This document shows, piece after piece, positions 44,034-52,707 of a stretch of DNA of 64,000 nucleotides; position 1 is the first letter of the stretch, and every line of letters begins with the position of its first letter. The stretch comes from Streptomyces sp. NBC_00239 (GTDB taxonomy: Bacteria > Actinomycetota > Actinomycetes > Streptomycetales > Streptomycetaceae). The translations under genes and the position numbers were made by a program. The DNA is taken from positions 1,922,001-1,986,000 of the forward strand of contig NZ_CP108095.1 of NCBI RefSeq assembly GCF_036194065.1, read 5' to 3'. The notes beneath the pieces were generated by a model, which made no database searches, was not told the origin of the DNA, and saw only the letters and a program-made list of their open reading frames with translations.

Positions 44034-44645
44034 GCCACCCATGCTGCCGAAGGTGGCGCGTCCGGTCGGCCGGTAGGTGTGGATCACGATGCCGGCGCCG
44101 GTGGTGCGGGAGTCCGTGAGCTCGCACGCGGTCGGCAGCCCGCCGGCCGGGAACAGCCGCCGCCCCTCGCCGAGGAAGACGGGGTGGATCAGCAGGTTGA
44201 GTTCGTCGACGAGGTCCTCGCCGAGGAGGTACTGGGCCAGCTCGCCGCTGCCGTGCACCTGGAGCTCGCCCTCGGTCTGCTCCTTGGCCGCCTCGATCGC
44301 GGTCCGCAGGTCGCCCGTGAGGACGCTGGTGCCCGCCCACTCGGGGTCCTTGAGGGAGTTCGAGGCGACGTACTTGGGCAGCGAGTTGAAGCGCGAGGCG
44401 ATCGGGTCAGCCGGGTCGGTGAGCGTGGGCCAGAACGCCGCGAAGGTGTCGTACGTACGGCGGCCGAACAGGAAGCCGCCGGCCCGCCCGAACACCTCGC
44501 CCATGTACGCGCCGAAGTCCTGGTCGGCGAACGGGAACTGCCAGCCGCCGTACGCGAAGCCGTCGCTGCGGTCCTCGTCCGGCCCGCCGGGGGCCTGCAT
44601 GACGCCGTCGAGGGTGAGGAACGTGGTGAGGGTCAGCTTGCCCAT
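44031..44645 (-). CDS. Dihydrofolate-reductase-family (RibD C-terminal) protein
   Basis: A 204-residue protein with the RibD C-terminal/DHFR-like fold: MGKLTLTTFLTLDGVMQAPG at the start, GGFLFGRRTYDTFAAFWPTL, and HGSGELAQYLLGEDLVDELN with HPVFLGEGRRLFP near the end. The group comprises uncharacterised NADPH-dependent reductases, not true DHFR. CAGGAG precedes the ATG by about 11 bases. No operon partner is obvious. Confidence 0.88.
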   Translation of the reverse strand: MGKLTLTTFLTLDGVMQAPGGPDEDRSDGFAYGGWQFPFADQDFGAYMGEVFGRAGGFLFGRRTYDTFAAFWPTLTDPADPIASRFNSLPKYVASNSLKDPEWAGTSVLTGDLRTAIEAAKEQTEGELQVHGSGELAQYLLGEDLVDELNLLIHPVFLGEGRRLFPAGGLPTACELTDSRTTGAGIVIHTYRPTGRATFGSMGG

Positions 44646-44740
44646 GGATACACAACTCCTGAATCAGCCGGAACGTCGGTCACTTCAGGAGGAAGACTTC
44701 CCTGGGGCGTGGAACTCATCGGTCCCGCGCGGAAAACGGC

Positions 44741-44828
44741 GGAAAAAACCGCGGGGCGTGCCGGCGCTGTCTTCCGGCACGCCCCGCGGGCGCCTCAGGA
44801 CGTGCCGGCGCTGTCTTCCGGCACGTCC
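44741..44828 (-). terminator. Tandem hairpins with T-tract ending the allantoin operon
   Basis: Two stems share the same nine-base loop CGCTGTCTT. The first (44751-44787) pairs GCGGGGCGTGCCGG with its exact complement; the second (44798-44828) pairs GGACGTGCCGG likewise. Read on the minus strand the larger hairpin is followed by GGTTTTTTCC, so it is a true intrinsic terminator for the allantoicase gene at 44888, preceded by a backup copy. Confidence 0.85.
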
Positions 44829-44887
44829 CGGGATCACGGGCGGGTGTCGCACCGCCCGGGTTCATCGGTGGTCAGGAGCGGCCGGCG

Positions 44888-46015
44888 TCAGCCGTTCAGC
44901 TCCCGGTGGCGGGCGGTCAGCGCGGCCGCGCCCGACTCGGTCAGCGAGCCGTACAGGCGCAGGCGGGAGAAGCCGCCGTCCGGGAAGATGTCGATGCGGA
45001 CGTGCGTGCCGACCGCCGGGGCGTCCAGGACGAAGCGGTGGTTGGTGTCGGGCTGCAGGCGGGTGCGCGGCAGGAACTCCGTCCACTCGCCCTCCTCGCC
45101 GGTCTTGACCGACAGGGAGGCCCAGCCGGCCGAGTTGCCCTTGAGGTAGGCGGTGTCGATCTCGACGGCGCGGATCTCGGACTCGGCGACGAGCTGGTAG
45201 CGGATCCAGTCGTTGCCGTCGTCGCGGCGGCGGGCGGTCTCCCAGCCGTCGTCCATCTTGCGGGAGCGGCCCGGGTTGATGGTGTTGGTCGGCGGGGAGT
45301 AGAAGCGGTTGGACGCGTCCTGGACGGCGCCGCCGTTCTCCAGGGCCACCACGTCGAAGGAGCCGAGCGCGTCGAGCCACTTCGGGTCGGGCAGGACCTC
45401 GCCGTAGACGCGCAGGCGGGCGATGCCGCCGTCGGGGTGCTGGTTGACGCGCAGGTGCGTGAAGCGCTGCTCGGCGTCGACCTCGAAGCCGTTGGCCGCG
45501 TGGCCGCCGACCGGGGTGCGCGGGACCAGCGTCGTCCACTTCACGTCGTCGCCGAGGAGCTCCTCGGGGGTGGGCGCGCCGGCCACGGAGGCGCCTTCGA
45601 CGGACACGGCCTGCGGCATGTTGCCGCGGAAGTGGGCGGTGTCGACGACGATGCCGCGGATCACGCCGGGGGCGCCCAGGCGTACGAGCGCCCAGTCGTG
45701 GTCCTCGGCGGTGGGCCAGGGCTGCTCGGCGGAGATTCCGCGGCGGCGGCGGGTCTCCCAGCCGTCCATGACCTTGCCCTTGTGCCCGAAGTCCTCGGGG
45801 TCGAAGTGCGCGGCCTCGGCGATGAGGAGGTTCTCGCGCTGGGCGAAGAACTCGTCGTTGGCAGCGATGACGCCGGCGCCCAGCTCACGGGCGGCGAGGT
45901 TCGCGTACTGGGTGAACGGGAAGTCCGCGGTGCGGTAGTCCGCGTACGGGTCGCCGCCTCCGTACGGGTTCGCGTTGCCGGTGAAGGAAGCCAATCCAGT
46001 TGAACGCTGTGCCAC
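44888..46015 (-). CDS. alc: Allantoicase
   Basis: A 375-residue enzyme that hydrolyses allantoate to ureidoglycolate and urea. It has two homologous jelly-roll halves: GKVMDGWETRRRRG with GVIRGIVVDTAHFRGNMPQA in the first, and RKMDDGWETARRRDDGNDWI with EIRAVEIDTAYLKGNSAGWA in the second. This is the defining repeat of the family. The GTG at 46015 is two bases after the allantoinase stop, so the two are coupled. It ends at a strong terminator. Expression should follow AllR control of the operon promoter. Confidence 0.95.
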   Translation of the reverse strand: MAQRSTGLASFTGNANPYGGGDPYADYRTADFPFTQYANLAARELGAGVIAANDEFFAQRENLLIAEAAHFDPEDFGHKGKVMDGWETRRRRGISAEQPWPTAEDHDWALVRLGAPGVIRGIVVDTAHFRGNMPQAVSVEGASVAGAPTPEELLGDDVKWTTLVPRTPVGGHAANGFEVDAEQRFTHLRVNQHPDGGIARLRVYGEVLPDPKWLDALGSFDVVALENGGAVQDASNRFYSPPTNTINPGRSRKMDDGWETARRRDDGNDWIRYQLVAESEIRAVEIDTAYLKGNSAGWASLSVKTGEEGEWTEFLPRTRLQPDTNHRFVLDAPAVGTHVRIDIFPDGGFSRLRLYGSLTESGAAALTARHRELNG

Positions 46016-46017
46016 GG

Positions 46018-47361
46018 TCAGTTCTGCCTTTCGAGGAGTCGGCCGGTGGGCTCGGACGGGGTGCCGTGGTCGGCGATCTGCGCACCGCGCAGCCAGGTGG
46101 ACTTCACGACGCCGTGCAGGGTCCTGCCCGCGTACGCCGTGACCTGGTTGCGGTGGTGGAGACCGGCCGGGTCCACGGTGAAGGTCTCTTCGGGGGCGAG
46201 GACGGCGAAGTCGGCGTCACGGCCGGCCTCGATGGCGCCCTTCTGGCTCAGCCCGGCCAGTCGCGCGGGGGCCTCCGACATCCAGCGGACGACGTCCTCC
46301 AGGGTGCGGCCGCGCTTGCGCGCCTCCGTCCAGACGGCCGGCAGGCCCAGCTGGAGGGAGGAGATGCCGCCCCAGGCGGTCGAGAAGTCGGCCGTCTTCA
46401 GGTCCGCGGTGGACGGCGAGTGGTCGGAGACGATGCAGTCGATGGTGCCGTCGCCGAGCGCGTCCCACAGCAGGTCCTGGTTGGCGGCCTCACGGATGGG
46501 CGGGCAGCACTTGAACTCGCTGGCGCCGTCCGGGACTTCCTCGGCCGTCAGGGTGAGGTAGTGCGGGCAGGACTCGACGGTGACGCGTACGCCCTCGGCC
46601 TTCGCGGCCGCGATCAGCGGGAGCGCGTCGCTGGAGGACAGGTGCAGGACGTGCACGCGGGCGTTCAGCCGCCGGGCCTGGGCGATGAGGTTCTCGATCG
46701 CGGTGTTCTCGGCGTCGCGCGGCCGGGAGGCCAGGAAGTCGGTGTACTTCGGCCCCGGGACGAGCGGCGCGGAGTCCAGGTGGTGCGGGTCCTCGGCGTG
46801 CACGATCATCAGGCCGCCGAAGCCGGTGATCTCGGCGAGCGAGGAGGCCAGCTGCTCCTGGTCGAGCTCCGGGAACTCCTCGACGCCGGACGGCGACAGG
46901 AAGCACTTGAAGCCGAAGACGCCGGCGTCGTGCAGCGGGGCGAGGTCCTTGACGTTGCCGGGCAGCGCGCCGCCCCAGAAGCCGACGTCCACGTGCGCCT
47001 TGGCGCGGGCGACGTCCTGCTTGACGCGCAGGTTGTCCACCGTGGTGGTCGGCGGCAGGGAGTTGAGGGGCATGTCCAGGATGGTGGTGATGCCGCCGGC
47101 CGCGGCGGCGCGGGTGGCGGTCCAGAAGCCCTCCCACTCGGTGCGGCCGGGGTCGTTCACGTGGACGTGGGTGTCGACCAGGCCCGGAAGCAGGACGTCG
47201 TCGCCGAAGTCCTCGACCCGGGCGCCCGCGGGCGCCTCGGCCTCGTACGGCAGCACGGCCGCGATCTTCCCGTCGGCGACGGCGACCGAGGCCGCGCGCG
47301 TCCCCTCGGGAGTGATGACGCGCGTCGAGCGCAGTACCAGTTCCACAGCCACGTCGGACAC
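46018..47361 (-). CDS. allB: Allantoinase
   Basis: A 447-residue amidohydrolase that opens allantoin to allantoate. Motifs: [20 protein letters not shown] (first metal His pair), [18 protein letters not shown] (metal-bridging carboxylated Lys), [18 protein letters not shown] and [13 protein letters not shown] (catalytic Asp). The GTG at 47361 is preferred over an ATG at 47376: GGGGAGG, which overlaps that ATG, is six bases upstream of the GTG. It is the first gene of the allB-alc operon and divergent from allR. Two candidate operator elements lie in the gap. Confidence 0.95.
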   Translation of the reverse strand: MSDVAVELVLRSTRVITPEGTRAASVAVADGKIAAVLPYEAEAPAGARVEDFGDDVLLPGLVDTHVHVNDPGRTEWEGFWTATRAAAAGGITTILDMPLNSLPPTTTVDNLRVKQDVARAKAHVDVGFWGGALPGNVKDLAPLHDAGVFGFKCFLSPSGVEEFPELDQEQLASSLAEITGFGGLMIVHAEDPHHLDSAPLVPGPKYTDFLASRPRDAENTAIENLIAQARRLNARVHVLHLSSSDALPLIAAAKAEGVRVTVESCPHYLTLTAEEVPDGASEFKCCPPIREAANQDLLWDALGDGTIDCIVSDHSPSTADLKTADFSTAWGGISSLQLGLPAVWTEARKRGRTLEDVVRWMSEAPARLAGLSQKGAIEAGRDADFAVLAPEETFTVDPAGLHHRNQVTAYAGRTLHGVVKSTWLRGAQIADHGTPSEPTGRLLERQN

Positions 47362-47380
47362 CCGGAACCTCCCCATCTAC

Positions 47381-47411
47381 TTCCACAGAGCGAAATTCAA
47401 CGTTCTGTTGA
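47381..47411. promoter_or_regulatory. Regulatory elements near allB start
   Basis: TTCCACAG at 47381-47388 begins a degenerate copy of the TTCCA-N5-TGGAA box (the right arm here is CGAAA). Next to it TCAAC-GTTCT-GTTGA (47397-47411) is a perfect 5-5-5 palindrome. Both lie 20-50 bases upstream of the allB start on the minus strand, where an operator for the allB-alc promoter is expected. Confidence 0.5.
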
Positions 47412-47489
47412 CGGAGTCTTCACGGCGACACGGAGCCCGTCAAGAGCCCCCGGACGGTCGCCCGAGTGGCGCTCGGCGCAATTGGATGT

Positions 47490-47504
47490 TTCCACAGAAT
47501 GGAA
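47490..47504. promoter_or_regulatory. Candidate AllR box, TTCCA-N5-TGGAA
   Basis: TTCCA (47490-47494) and TGGAA (47500-47504) form a perfect palindrome around CAGAA in the A/T-rich part of the allB/allR gap. The same architecture recurs upstream of malate synthase at 55706-55720. The IclR-family regulator encoded next door is the likely ligand. Confidence 0.68.
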
Positions 47505-47688
47505 TTAAGATTTCACTCTACAGAACGTAGCTACCACCACGGGTGGCGTGCCGGACGGCCCGCCGGGGCCCGGCCCACCCGGACAAACCCCCTCTGACCG
47601 GCGGGTACGGTCTCGCCCTCGCACTAGGGCGGGCGACAAGCGCCCGGTAGGCTGCTCCCTTGCCTGCCAGCACCGAAAGGACCGCGCC

Positions 47689-48492
47689 GTGCCGACGTCC
47701 AGCGCCAGCACCACCGACGCTTCCTCAAAGGCCCCTGCCGCCAGCGGTGGCGTCCAGTCCCTTGAGCGCGCCTTCGATCTGCTCGAACGTATGGCCGACG
47801 CCGGGGGCGAGGTCGGCCTGAGCGAGCTCTCCGCCGCCAGCGGACTCCCGCTGCCCACCATCCACCGCCTGATGCGCACCCTGGTCGCCTGCGGCTACGT
47901 GCGCCAGCAGACCAACCGGCGGTACTCGCTCGGCCCCCGCCTGATCCGGCTCGGCGAGTCCGCCTCGCGGCTGCTGGGCACCTGGGCCCGGCCCTACCTG
48001 GCCCGGCTCGTCGAGGAGACCGGCGAGACCGCCAACATGGCCCTGCTCGACGGGGACGAGATCGTCTACGTCGCCCAGGTGCCGTCCAAGCACTCCATGC
48101 GGATGTTCACCGAGGTCGGCCGCCGGGTGCTGCCGCACTCGACGGGCGTGGGCAAGGCGCTGCTCGCGTACACGCCTGCCGACGAGGTGCGGGCGCTGCT
48201 CGCCCGGACCGGCATGCCCGCCGCCACCGAGAAGACCATCACCACTCCGGAGGGCTTCCTGGAGGCGCTGGAGCAGGTCCGCCGGGCGGGCTACGCGGTG
48301 GACGACAACGAGCAGGAAATAGGAGTCCGGTGCCTGGCCGTGTCGGTGCCGAACTCTCCGACGGCCGCCGCGATCTCCATCTCCGGCCCGGCCGGTCGCG
48401 TCACCGAGGCCGCGACCGAAACGATCGTCCCCGTCCTCCAGGGCATCGCCGCCGAACTCTCGGTAGCCCTCTCCAACCAGAACCCGGCGTAG
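47689..48492 (+). CDS. allR: IclR-family regulator of allantoin use
   Basis: A 267-residue IclR regulator. The winged HTH occupies about 25-85 (VQSLERAFDLLERMADAGGE, LSAASGLPLPTIHRLMRTL). The effector domain follows with NMALLDGDEIVYVAQVPSKH, LPHSTGVGKALLAYTP and YAVDDNEQEIGVRCLAVSVP. The GTG at 47689 is preceded by GAAAGGA at seven bases; earlier in-frame starts lack a site. Divergence from allB-alc and shared palindromes with the malate synthase promoter identify it as AllR; the homologous protein in S. coelicolor controls the allantoin pathway genes. The symbol rests on synteny and family, not on a search. Confidence 0.88.
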   Translation: MPTSSASTTDASSKAPAASGGVQSLERAFDLLERMADAGGEVGLSELSAASGLPLPTIHRLMRTLVACGYVRQQTNRRYSLGPRLIRLGESASRLLGTWARPYLARLVEETGETANMALLDGDEIVYVAQVPSKHSMRMFTEVGRRVLPHSTGVGKALLAYTPADEVRALLARTGMPAATEKTITTPEGFLEALEQVRRAGYAVDDNEQEIGVRCLAVSVPNSPTAAAISISGPAGRVTEAATETIVPVLQGIAAELSVALSNQNPA

Positions 48493-48555
48493 CGGGCCTG
48501 ACGCCCTGGGCGGCGCTCGCGGCGGTCCTGGGCGTGGCCCGCCTCAGCCTTACCG

Positions 48556-48835
48556 TGCCCTGGCGGGCAACTTCCAGCCTCGCCGGCGTTTGAGGCGGAC
48601 CTGGGCCGGGCCCGCCCCGGCCACGCCGGTGCCCTGGCGGGCAACTTCCAGCCTCGCCGGCGTTTGAGGCGCGGGGTTTGGGGCGGAGCCCCAAGACTGC
48701 AACCCGGCTGACGCCGGGCACCGGGCTCCGCCCGGACCCGCTCCTCAAACGCCGGAGGGGCTGGAGCGTGCGCGGGGTCGCCGGGCCCTGCCCGGACCCG
48801 CTCCTCAAACGCCGGAGGGGCTGAAGCGTGCGACG
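48556..48835. repeat. Intergenic palindromic repeat cluster A
   Basis: A 43-base unit containing CCTCGCCGGCGTTTGAGG occurs twice exactly (48556-48598 and 48630-48672). An inverted relative with CGCTCCTCAAACGCCGGAGG occurs at about 48731-48773 and 48791-48833. The pairing halves make long hairpins. The cluster fills the gap between the convergent allR and ABC ATPase genes and matches clusters at 59.2 and 62.9 kb. Such elements are common in Streptomyces intergenic regions. Confidence 0.85.
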
Positions 48836-48906
48836 GGGTCGGCGGGGTTTGCCGCCGAGGCAGGGTGTTGACCCTCGGGCAGCCGGCGAGGCTGGGGGCG
48901 GCGGGG

Positions 48907-49602
48907 TCAGCCCGTGAGGGACTTGAGGTCGGCGGCGGGGGCGAGGCGGCCGTCGGTCATGGTGGCGGTGTGGTCCATCCGCCCCAGGTGCGTACGGTCG
49001 TGAGTGACCAGCACCGTCGCCGTCCCCCGCTCCCGCGTCAGCCCGACCAGCAGGTCGAGCACCCCCTCGCCCCGCTCGTGATCCAGCGCACTGGTCGGCT
49101 CGTCGACCAACAGCACCGACGGCTCGTTCATCAGCGCCCGCGCGATGTTCGCCCGCTGCCGCTGCCCCCCGGACAGCTGATGCGGACGCCGGTCCGCCTT
49201 GTCCGCCAGCCCCACCGCGTCCAGCAGCTCCAGCGCCCGGCGCCGCAGGTGCCGCGACGGCCGTCCGGACAGATGCGCCATCACCAGCAGCTGCTCGGCG
49301 CAGCTCAGCGACGGCAGCAGGTTCGGCTGCTGGAAGACGATGCCGATGTGCTCGCGCCGCAGCGCGGACTTCTGCGCCGCGGTCAGCCGCGCGGTGTCCT
49401 GCCCGGCCACCACCACCCGCCCGGAGTCCGGCGTCACCAGCGTCGCGGCCACCGCGAGCAGGCTGGACTTGCCCGAGCCGGACGGTCCGACGACCGCCGT
49501 GAGGGTGCCGGCGGGCACGTCGAGGCAGACCGCGTCCAGGGCGGTCAGGCGGCCGTCGCCGTCGGGGTAGGTGAGCGTGACGTCGTGGACGAGGAGGGTC
49601 AT
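48907..49602 (-). CDS. ABC exporter ATP-binding protein (MacB/LolD type)
   Basis: A 231-residue ATPase: Walker A GPSGSGKSSLLAVAATLV, Q-loop VFQQPNLLPSLSC, signature LSGGQRQRANIARALMN, Walker B VLLVDEPTSALDHE, H-loop VLVTHDRTHLGRM. It has the MacB-type features of extruders rather than importers. The ATG overlaps the permease stop by four bases. With the FtsX-like permease it forms a mechanotransmission-type exporter, often for peptides or drugs. Confidence 0.93.
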   Translation of the reverse strand: MTLLVHDVTLTYPDGDGRLTALDAVCLDVPAGTLTAVVGPSGSGKSSLLAVAATLVTPDSGRVVVAGQDTARLTAAQKSALRREHIGIVFQQPNLLPSLSCAEQLLVMAHLSGRPSRHLRRRALELLDAVGLADKADRRPHQLSGGQRQRANIARALMNEPSVLLVDEPTSALDHERGEGVLDLLVGLTRERGTATVLVTHDRTHLGRMDHTATMTDGRLAPAADLKSLTG

Positions 49603-50690
49603 CGGGCGCTCCCGAGGGCGGTCAGGGGGTCGACGGCGGTGATCCGCCGGATGGACAGGGCCGCCCCGACCACGCCGAGGCCGATCATGACGGCGGCGGG
49701 GATCAGCACGGTCGGCAGATCGAGCACGAAGGGCACGTCGCCCCCGCTGATCAGCACTCCGGCGGCGGCCGCGAGCCCGCTGCCGAGGCCGGTGCCGGCG
49801 AGCAGCATGACGACGGCCTGGCCGAGCGCGTCCTTGAGCAGGTACGGGGTGGACGCGCCGAGCGCCTTGAGGACGGCGACGTCCCCGCTGCGCTGGATGG
49901 TCCACACGGTGAAGAAGGCCCCTATGACCAGGGCGGAGATCACGAAGAGGAAGCCGCGCATCAGCTGGAGCGAGCCGTTCTCCGCGGTGTACGAGCCGAT
50001 GGCGGTCAGCGCCTCGTCCAGCGGCAGGGTCTTCGTACCGGCAGCCCGGTCGCCGGCCGCGAGGTCGGCGCCGCCTGTGGTGCGCAGCGCGATCACGGTG
50101 GCCTGTTCTTCCGGCGGGGTGCCGGAGTTGCCGATGCGCTGCCAGTCGTCGAGGGCCACCCAGACCACGGGCGTGTGGCTGTAGGCGGCCGTGCCGGACA
50201 CCGCCGCCACCGTCTCCTCGACGCTGCCGACGCGCACCGTGTCGCCGGCCGTGACCCCGAGTTCCGCGGCGGCCTTCTCGGAGAGGATCACCCGGCCCGG
50301 CCCGAGCGGGACGCCGGGCACCCGGGGGGCGATGCCCGCGTCCGGTTCCACGCCGAACGCCGAGACGGCGGCGGTCCGCTCGCCGGCCCGCGCGTTGAGG
50401 GTGCGGATGCCGACCGGGTCCGCCGCGGCCACGCCGGGCCGGCCGGCCCAGCTGCGCCAGGCGCTCTCGGACACCGAGGAGTGGGTGAAGGACACCTTCT
50501 GGCCGCCGGCCGGGGCGCCGAACGCGAGGTGGTCGGCGGGCAGGCCGGTGACGGCCGAGGTGTTCTCCCGTGCCAGGCCCGCGGTCAGCCCGGACAGCAG
50601 GCCCACGAGCAGCGTGATCAGCACCACGACGGCGCCCATCAGGGCGAAGCGGCCCTTGGCGAACCGGAGGTCTTTCCATGCGACGAACAT
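49599..50690 (-). CDS. FtsX/MacB-type ABC permease
   Basis: A 363-residue permease: one N-terminal helix (LMGAVVVLITLLVGLLSGL), a large extracytoplasmic domain of the MacB_PCD type to about residue 240, then three helices (GFLFVISALVIGAFFTVWTI; VVMLLAGTGLGSGLAAAAG; VLIPAAVMIGLGVVGAALSI). This is the FtsX topology with ITAVDPLTALGSAR at the C-terminus. It is divergent from the NarL-type two-component genes, which likely induce it. Confidence 0.9.
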   Translation of the reverse strand: MFVAWKDLRFAKGRFALMGAVVVLITLLVGLLSGLTAGLARENTSAVTGLPADHLAFGAPAGGQKVSFTHSSVSESAWRSWAGRPGVAAADPVGIRTLNARAGERTAAVSAFGVEPDAGIAPRVPGVPLGPGRVILSEKAAAELGVTAGDTVRVGSVEETVAAVSGTAAYSHTPVVWVALDDWQRIGNSGTPPEEQATVIALRTTGGADLAAGDRAAGTKTLPLDEALTAIGSYTAENGSLQLMRGFLFVISALVIGAFFTVWTIQRSGDVAVLKALGASTPYLLKDALGQAVVMLLAGTGLGSGLAAAAGVLISGGDVPFVLDLPTVLIPAAVMIGLGVVGAALSIRRITAVDPLTALGSAR

Positions 50691-50837
50691 GTCCCCCACC
50701 TTGGCCTTCCCCTCGGGCACACGGCATCGCGCCACGGTAGGGATCCTGGGGTCAAAGGGTGCACGGGGACATCGAACTTTCGGTTGACCGCCGCGGCGGC
50801 CGCTCCACGGCCCGGCCCGCTTAGGCTGGTTTCCGCC

Positions 50838-52010
50838 ATGGAGCCCCGCCCCCTGACCCCCGTCTCCCGCATCCTGCGGCTGTGTCTGCACGCCCTGCTG
50901 CTGGGCCTGCTGGCGCTGGCCGCCGTACGGGCCACGGCCGATGCCGAGCCGCGGGCCGGGTGGACGGTGGCGGCCGCCGCGGTGATGGCCGCGCTGTACT
51001 GCGCGGGCGTGCGCGCCCCGGCGGTGCGCAGCTCGCCGCGCGCCGGCGCGCTGTGGCTGGCCGTCCTGCTGGTGGCCTGGGCGGGCCTGCTCGCGGTGTC
51101 GCCTCTCGGGGTGTGGATCGCCTTCCCGCTGTACTTCCTGCACCTGCACCTGCTGCCGCTGCGGTGGGCGGTGCCGGCCGTGGCGGTCACCGCGTGCGGG
51201 GCGATCGCGGGCTTCGTCGCGCACAGTCCGACCGTGAACCCGGGGGCCTTCCTCGGCCCGCTGCTGGGCGCGGCGGTGGCCGTCGCGACCGCCCTGGGCT
51301 ACCAGGCGCTGTACCGGGAGAGCGAGCGCCGCCGGGAGCTGATCGAGGAGCTGATCACGACCCGCGCGGAGCTGGCCGCCGCCGAACGCGGCGCCGGCAC
51401 CATGGCCGAGCGGGAACGGCTGGCCCGCGAGATCCACGACACGCTGGCCCAGGGCCTGTCCTCGATCCAGTTGCTGCTGCGCGCGGCGGAACGCTCGCTG
51501 CCGGCGGGTTCGCCGGCGGCCGGGCACATCGCGCGGGCCCGCGAGGCCGCCCAGGAGAACCTGGCCGAGGCCCGCCGCTTCGTCCGCGCCCTGACCCCGC
51601 CCGACCTGGAGCACGGTTCGCTGGCGGCCGCGCTGGAGCGGCTGTGTTCGGCCGCGCCCGGGCCCCGGGTGCGGTTCTCGCTGAGCGGCGGCCCGGCCGA
51701 GCTGCCCACCCCGTACGAGGTGGCGCTGCTGCGGATCGCGCAGTCGGCGCTGGCGAACGTGGTGCGGCACGCGCGGGCGGAGCGCGCCGAGATCACGCTG
51801 ACCTTCATGGACACCTCGGTGACCTTGGACGTCGTGGACGACGGGCGGGGCTTCGACCCTCGGTCCGCGCCGTCCGGCGAGGGCGGCTTCGGCCTGCCCG
51901 CGATGCGTTCGCGCGCCGAGTCCCTCGGCGGCACGTTCACCGTGGAGTCTGCGCCCGGCCAGGGCACCGCGCTGGCCGTCACCCTGCCGCTGCCGGTGGC
52001 GCCGGCATGA
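50838..52010 (+). CDS. Sensor histidine kinase (NarX/DesK type)
   Basis: A 390-residue kinase with about six N-terminal membrane helices to residue 160 (LLLGLLALAAVRATA; WLAVLLVAWAGLLAVSPLGV; AFLGPLLGAAVAVATALGY). HisKA_3 then follows with ERLAREIHDTLAQGLSSIQL (phospho-His about 202) and a GHKL ATPase domain with LLRIAQSALANVVRHARA and VDDGRGFDP. The small external loops suggest sensing within the membrane, as in kinases that respond to cell-envelope-active peptides. The next gene is its response regulator. Confidence 0.93.
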   Translation: MEPRPLTPVSRILRLCLHALLLGLLALAAVRATADAEPRAGWTVAAAAVMAALYCAGVRAPAVRSSPRAGALWLAVLLVAWAGLLAVSPLGVWIAFPLYFLHLHLLPLRWAVPAVAVTACGAIAGFVAHSPTVNPGAFLGPLLGAAVAVATALGYQALYRESERRRELIEELITTRAELAAAERGAGTMAERERLAREIHDTLAQGLSSIQLLLRAAERSLPAGSPAAGHIARAREAAQENLAEARRFVRALTPPDLEHGSLAAALERLCSAAPGPRVRFSLSGGPAELPTPYEVALLRIAQSALANVVRHARAERAEITLTFMDTSVTLDVVDDGRGFDPRSAPSGEGGFGLPAMRSRAESLGGTFTVESAPGQGTALAVTLPLPVAPA

Positions 52011-52041
52011 CCCCCCGCACCCCGCCGACCGTGGAGCACGT

Positions 52042-52671
52042 ATGACCATCAGGCTGCTGCTGGCCGACGACCACCCGGTGGTACGGGCCGGGCTGCGCGC
52101 GGTCCTCGACACCGAGCCGGACTTCGCGGTCGTCGCGGAGGCCTCGACCGCCGAGCAGGCGGTGGCGCTGGCCGCCGCCGGACCGGTCGACGTGGTCCTC
52201 ATGGACCTCCGGTTCGGTGCCGGCATGCACGGCTCCGAGGCCACCGCGGCCATCACGGCCCGGCCCGGCGCCCCGCGGGTGCTGGTCCTCACCACGTACG
52301 ACACGGACGCGGACATCCTGGCGGCGGTCGAGGCGGGCGCCTCCGGCTACCTGCTCAAGGACGCCCCGCCGGAGGAGCTGGCGGCGGCGGTCCGTACGGC
52401 CGCGGCGGGCCAGTCGGCGCTGGCTCCGGCGGTGGCGCTGCGCCTGATGGACCGGATGCGCACCCCGGCGCAGGCGCTGACCAAGCGGGAGCTGGAGGTG
52501 CTCCAGCTGGTCGCCGACGGCCTCTCGAACCAGCAGATCAGCAAGAAGCTCTTCCTCAGCCAGGCCACGGTCAAGTCCCACCTGGTCCACGTCTACGCCA
52601 AGCTCGGCGTCGACTCGCGCACGGCGGCCGTGGCGCTCGCGGGTGCCCGGCGCCTGATCCGCACGCCGTAG
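52042..52671 (+). CDS. NarL/FixJ-family response regulator
   Basis: A 209-residue regulator. The receiver domain has LLADDHPVVRAGLRAVLD, phospho-Asp in VVLMDLRFGAGMHG (about 53), Thr in VLVLTTYDTD and Lys in GYLLKDAPP. The LuxR-type HTH covers about 145-200 (LTKRELEVLQLVADGLSNQQ, SQATVKSHLVHVYAKLG). It follows the kinase by 31 bases with GGAG before the ATG. The divergent ABC exporter is the obvious target. Confidence 0.94.
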   Translation: MTIRLLLADDHPVVRAGLRAVLDTEPDFAVVAEASTAEQAVALAAAGPVDVVLMDLRFGAGMHGSEATAAITARPGAPRVLVLTTYDTDADILAAVEAGASGYLLKDAPPEELAAAVRTAAAGQSALAPAVALRLMDRMRTPAQALTKRELEVLQLVADGLSNQQISKKLFLSQATVKSHLVHVYAKLGVDSRTAAVALAGARRLIRTP

Positions 52672-52689
52672 CCCGTGTCGTCGCGGTCC

Positions 52690-52707
52690 GACCCCGCCGG
52701 CGGGGTC
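52690..52707. terminator. Palindrome between convergent regulator genes
   Basis: GACCCCGCCGGCGGGGTC is a perfect 18-base palindrome that overlaps the stop of the MocR gene and lies 19 bases after the response regulator gene. It can form a GC-rich stem on both strands. No T-tract. Confidence 0.45.

Noticed and set aside
48556..48835. CRISPR-like repeats
   Set aside because: Spacing is irregular, units are in both orientations, and the same units recur in two other intergenic regions; this is a dispersed palindromic repeat.
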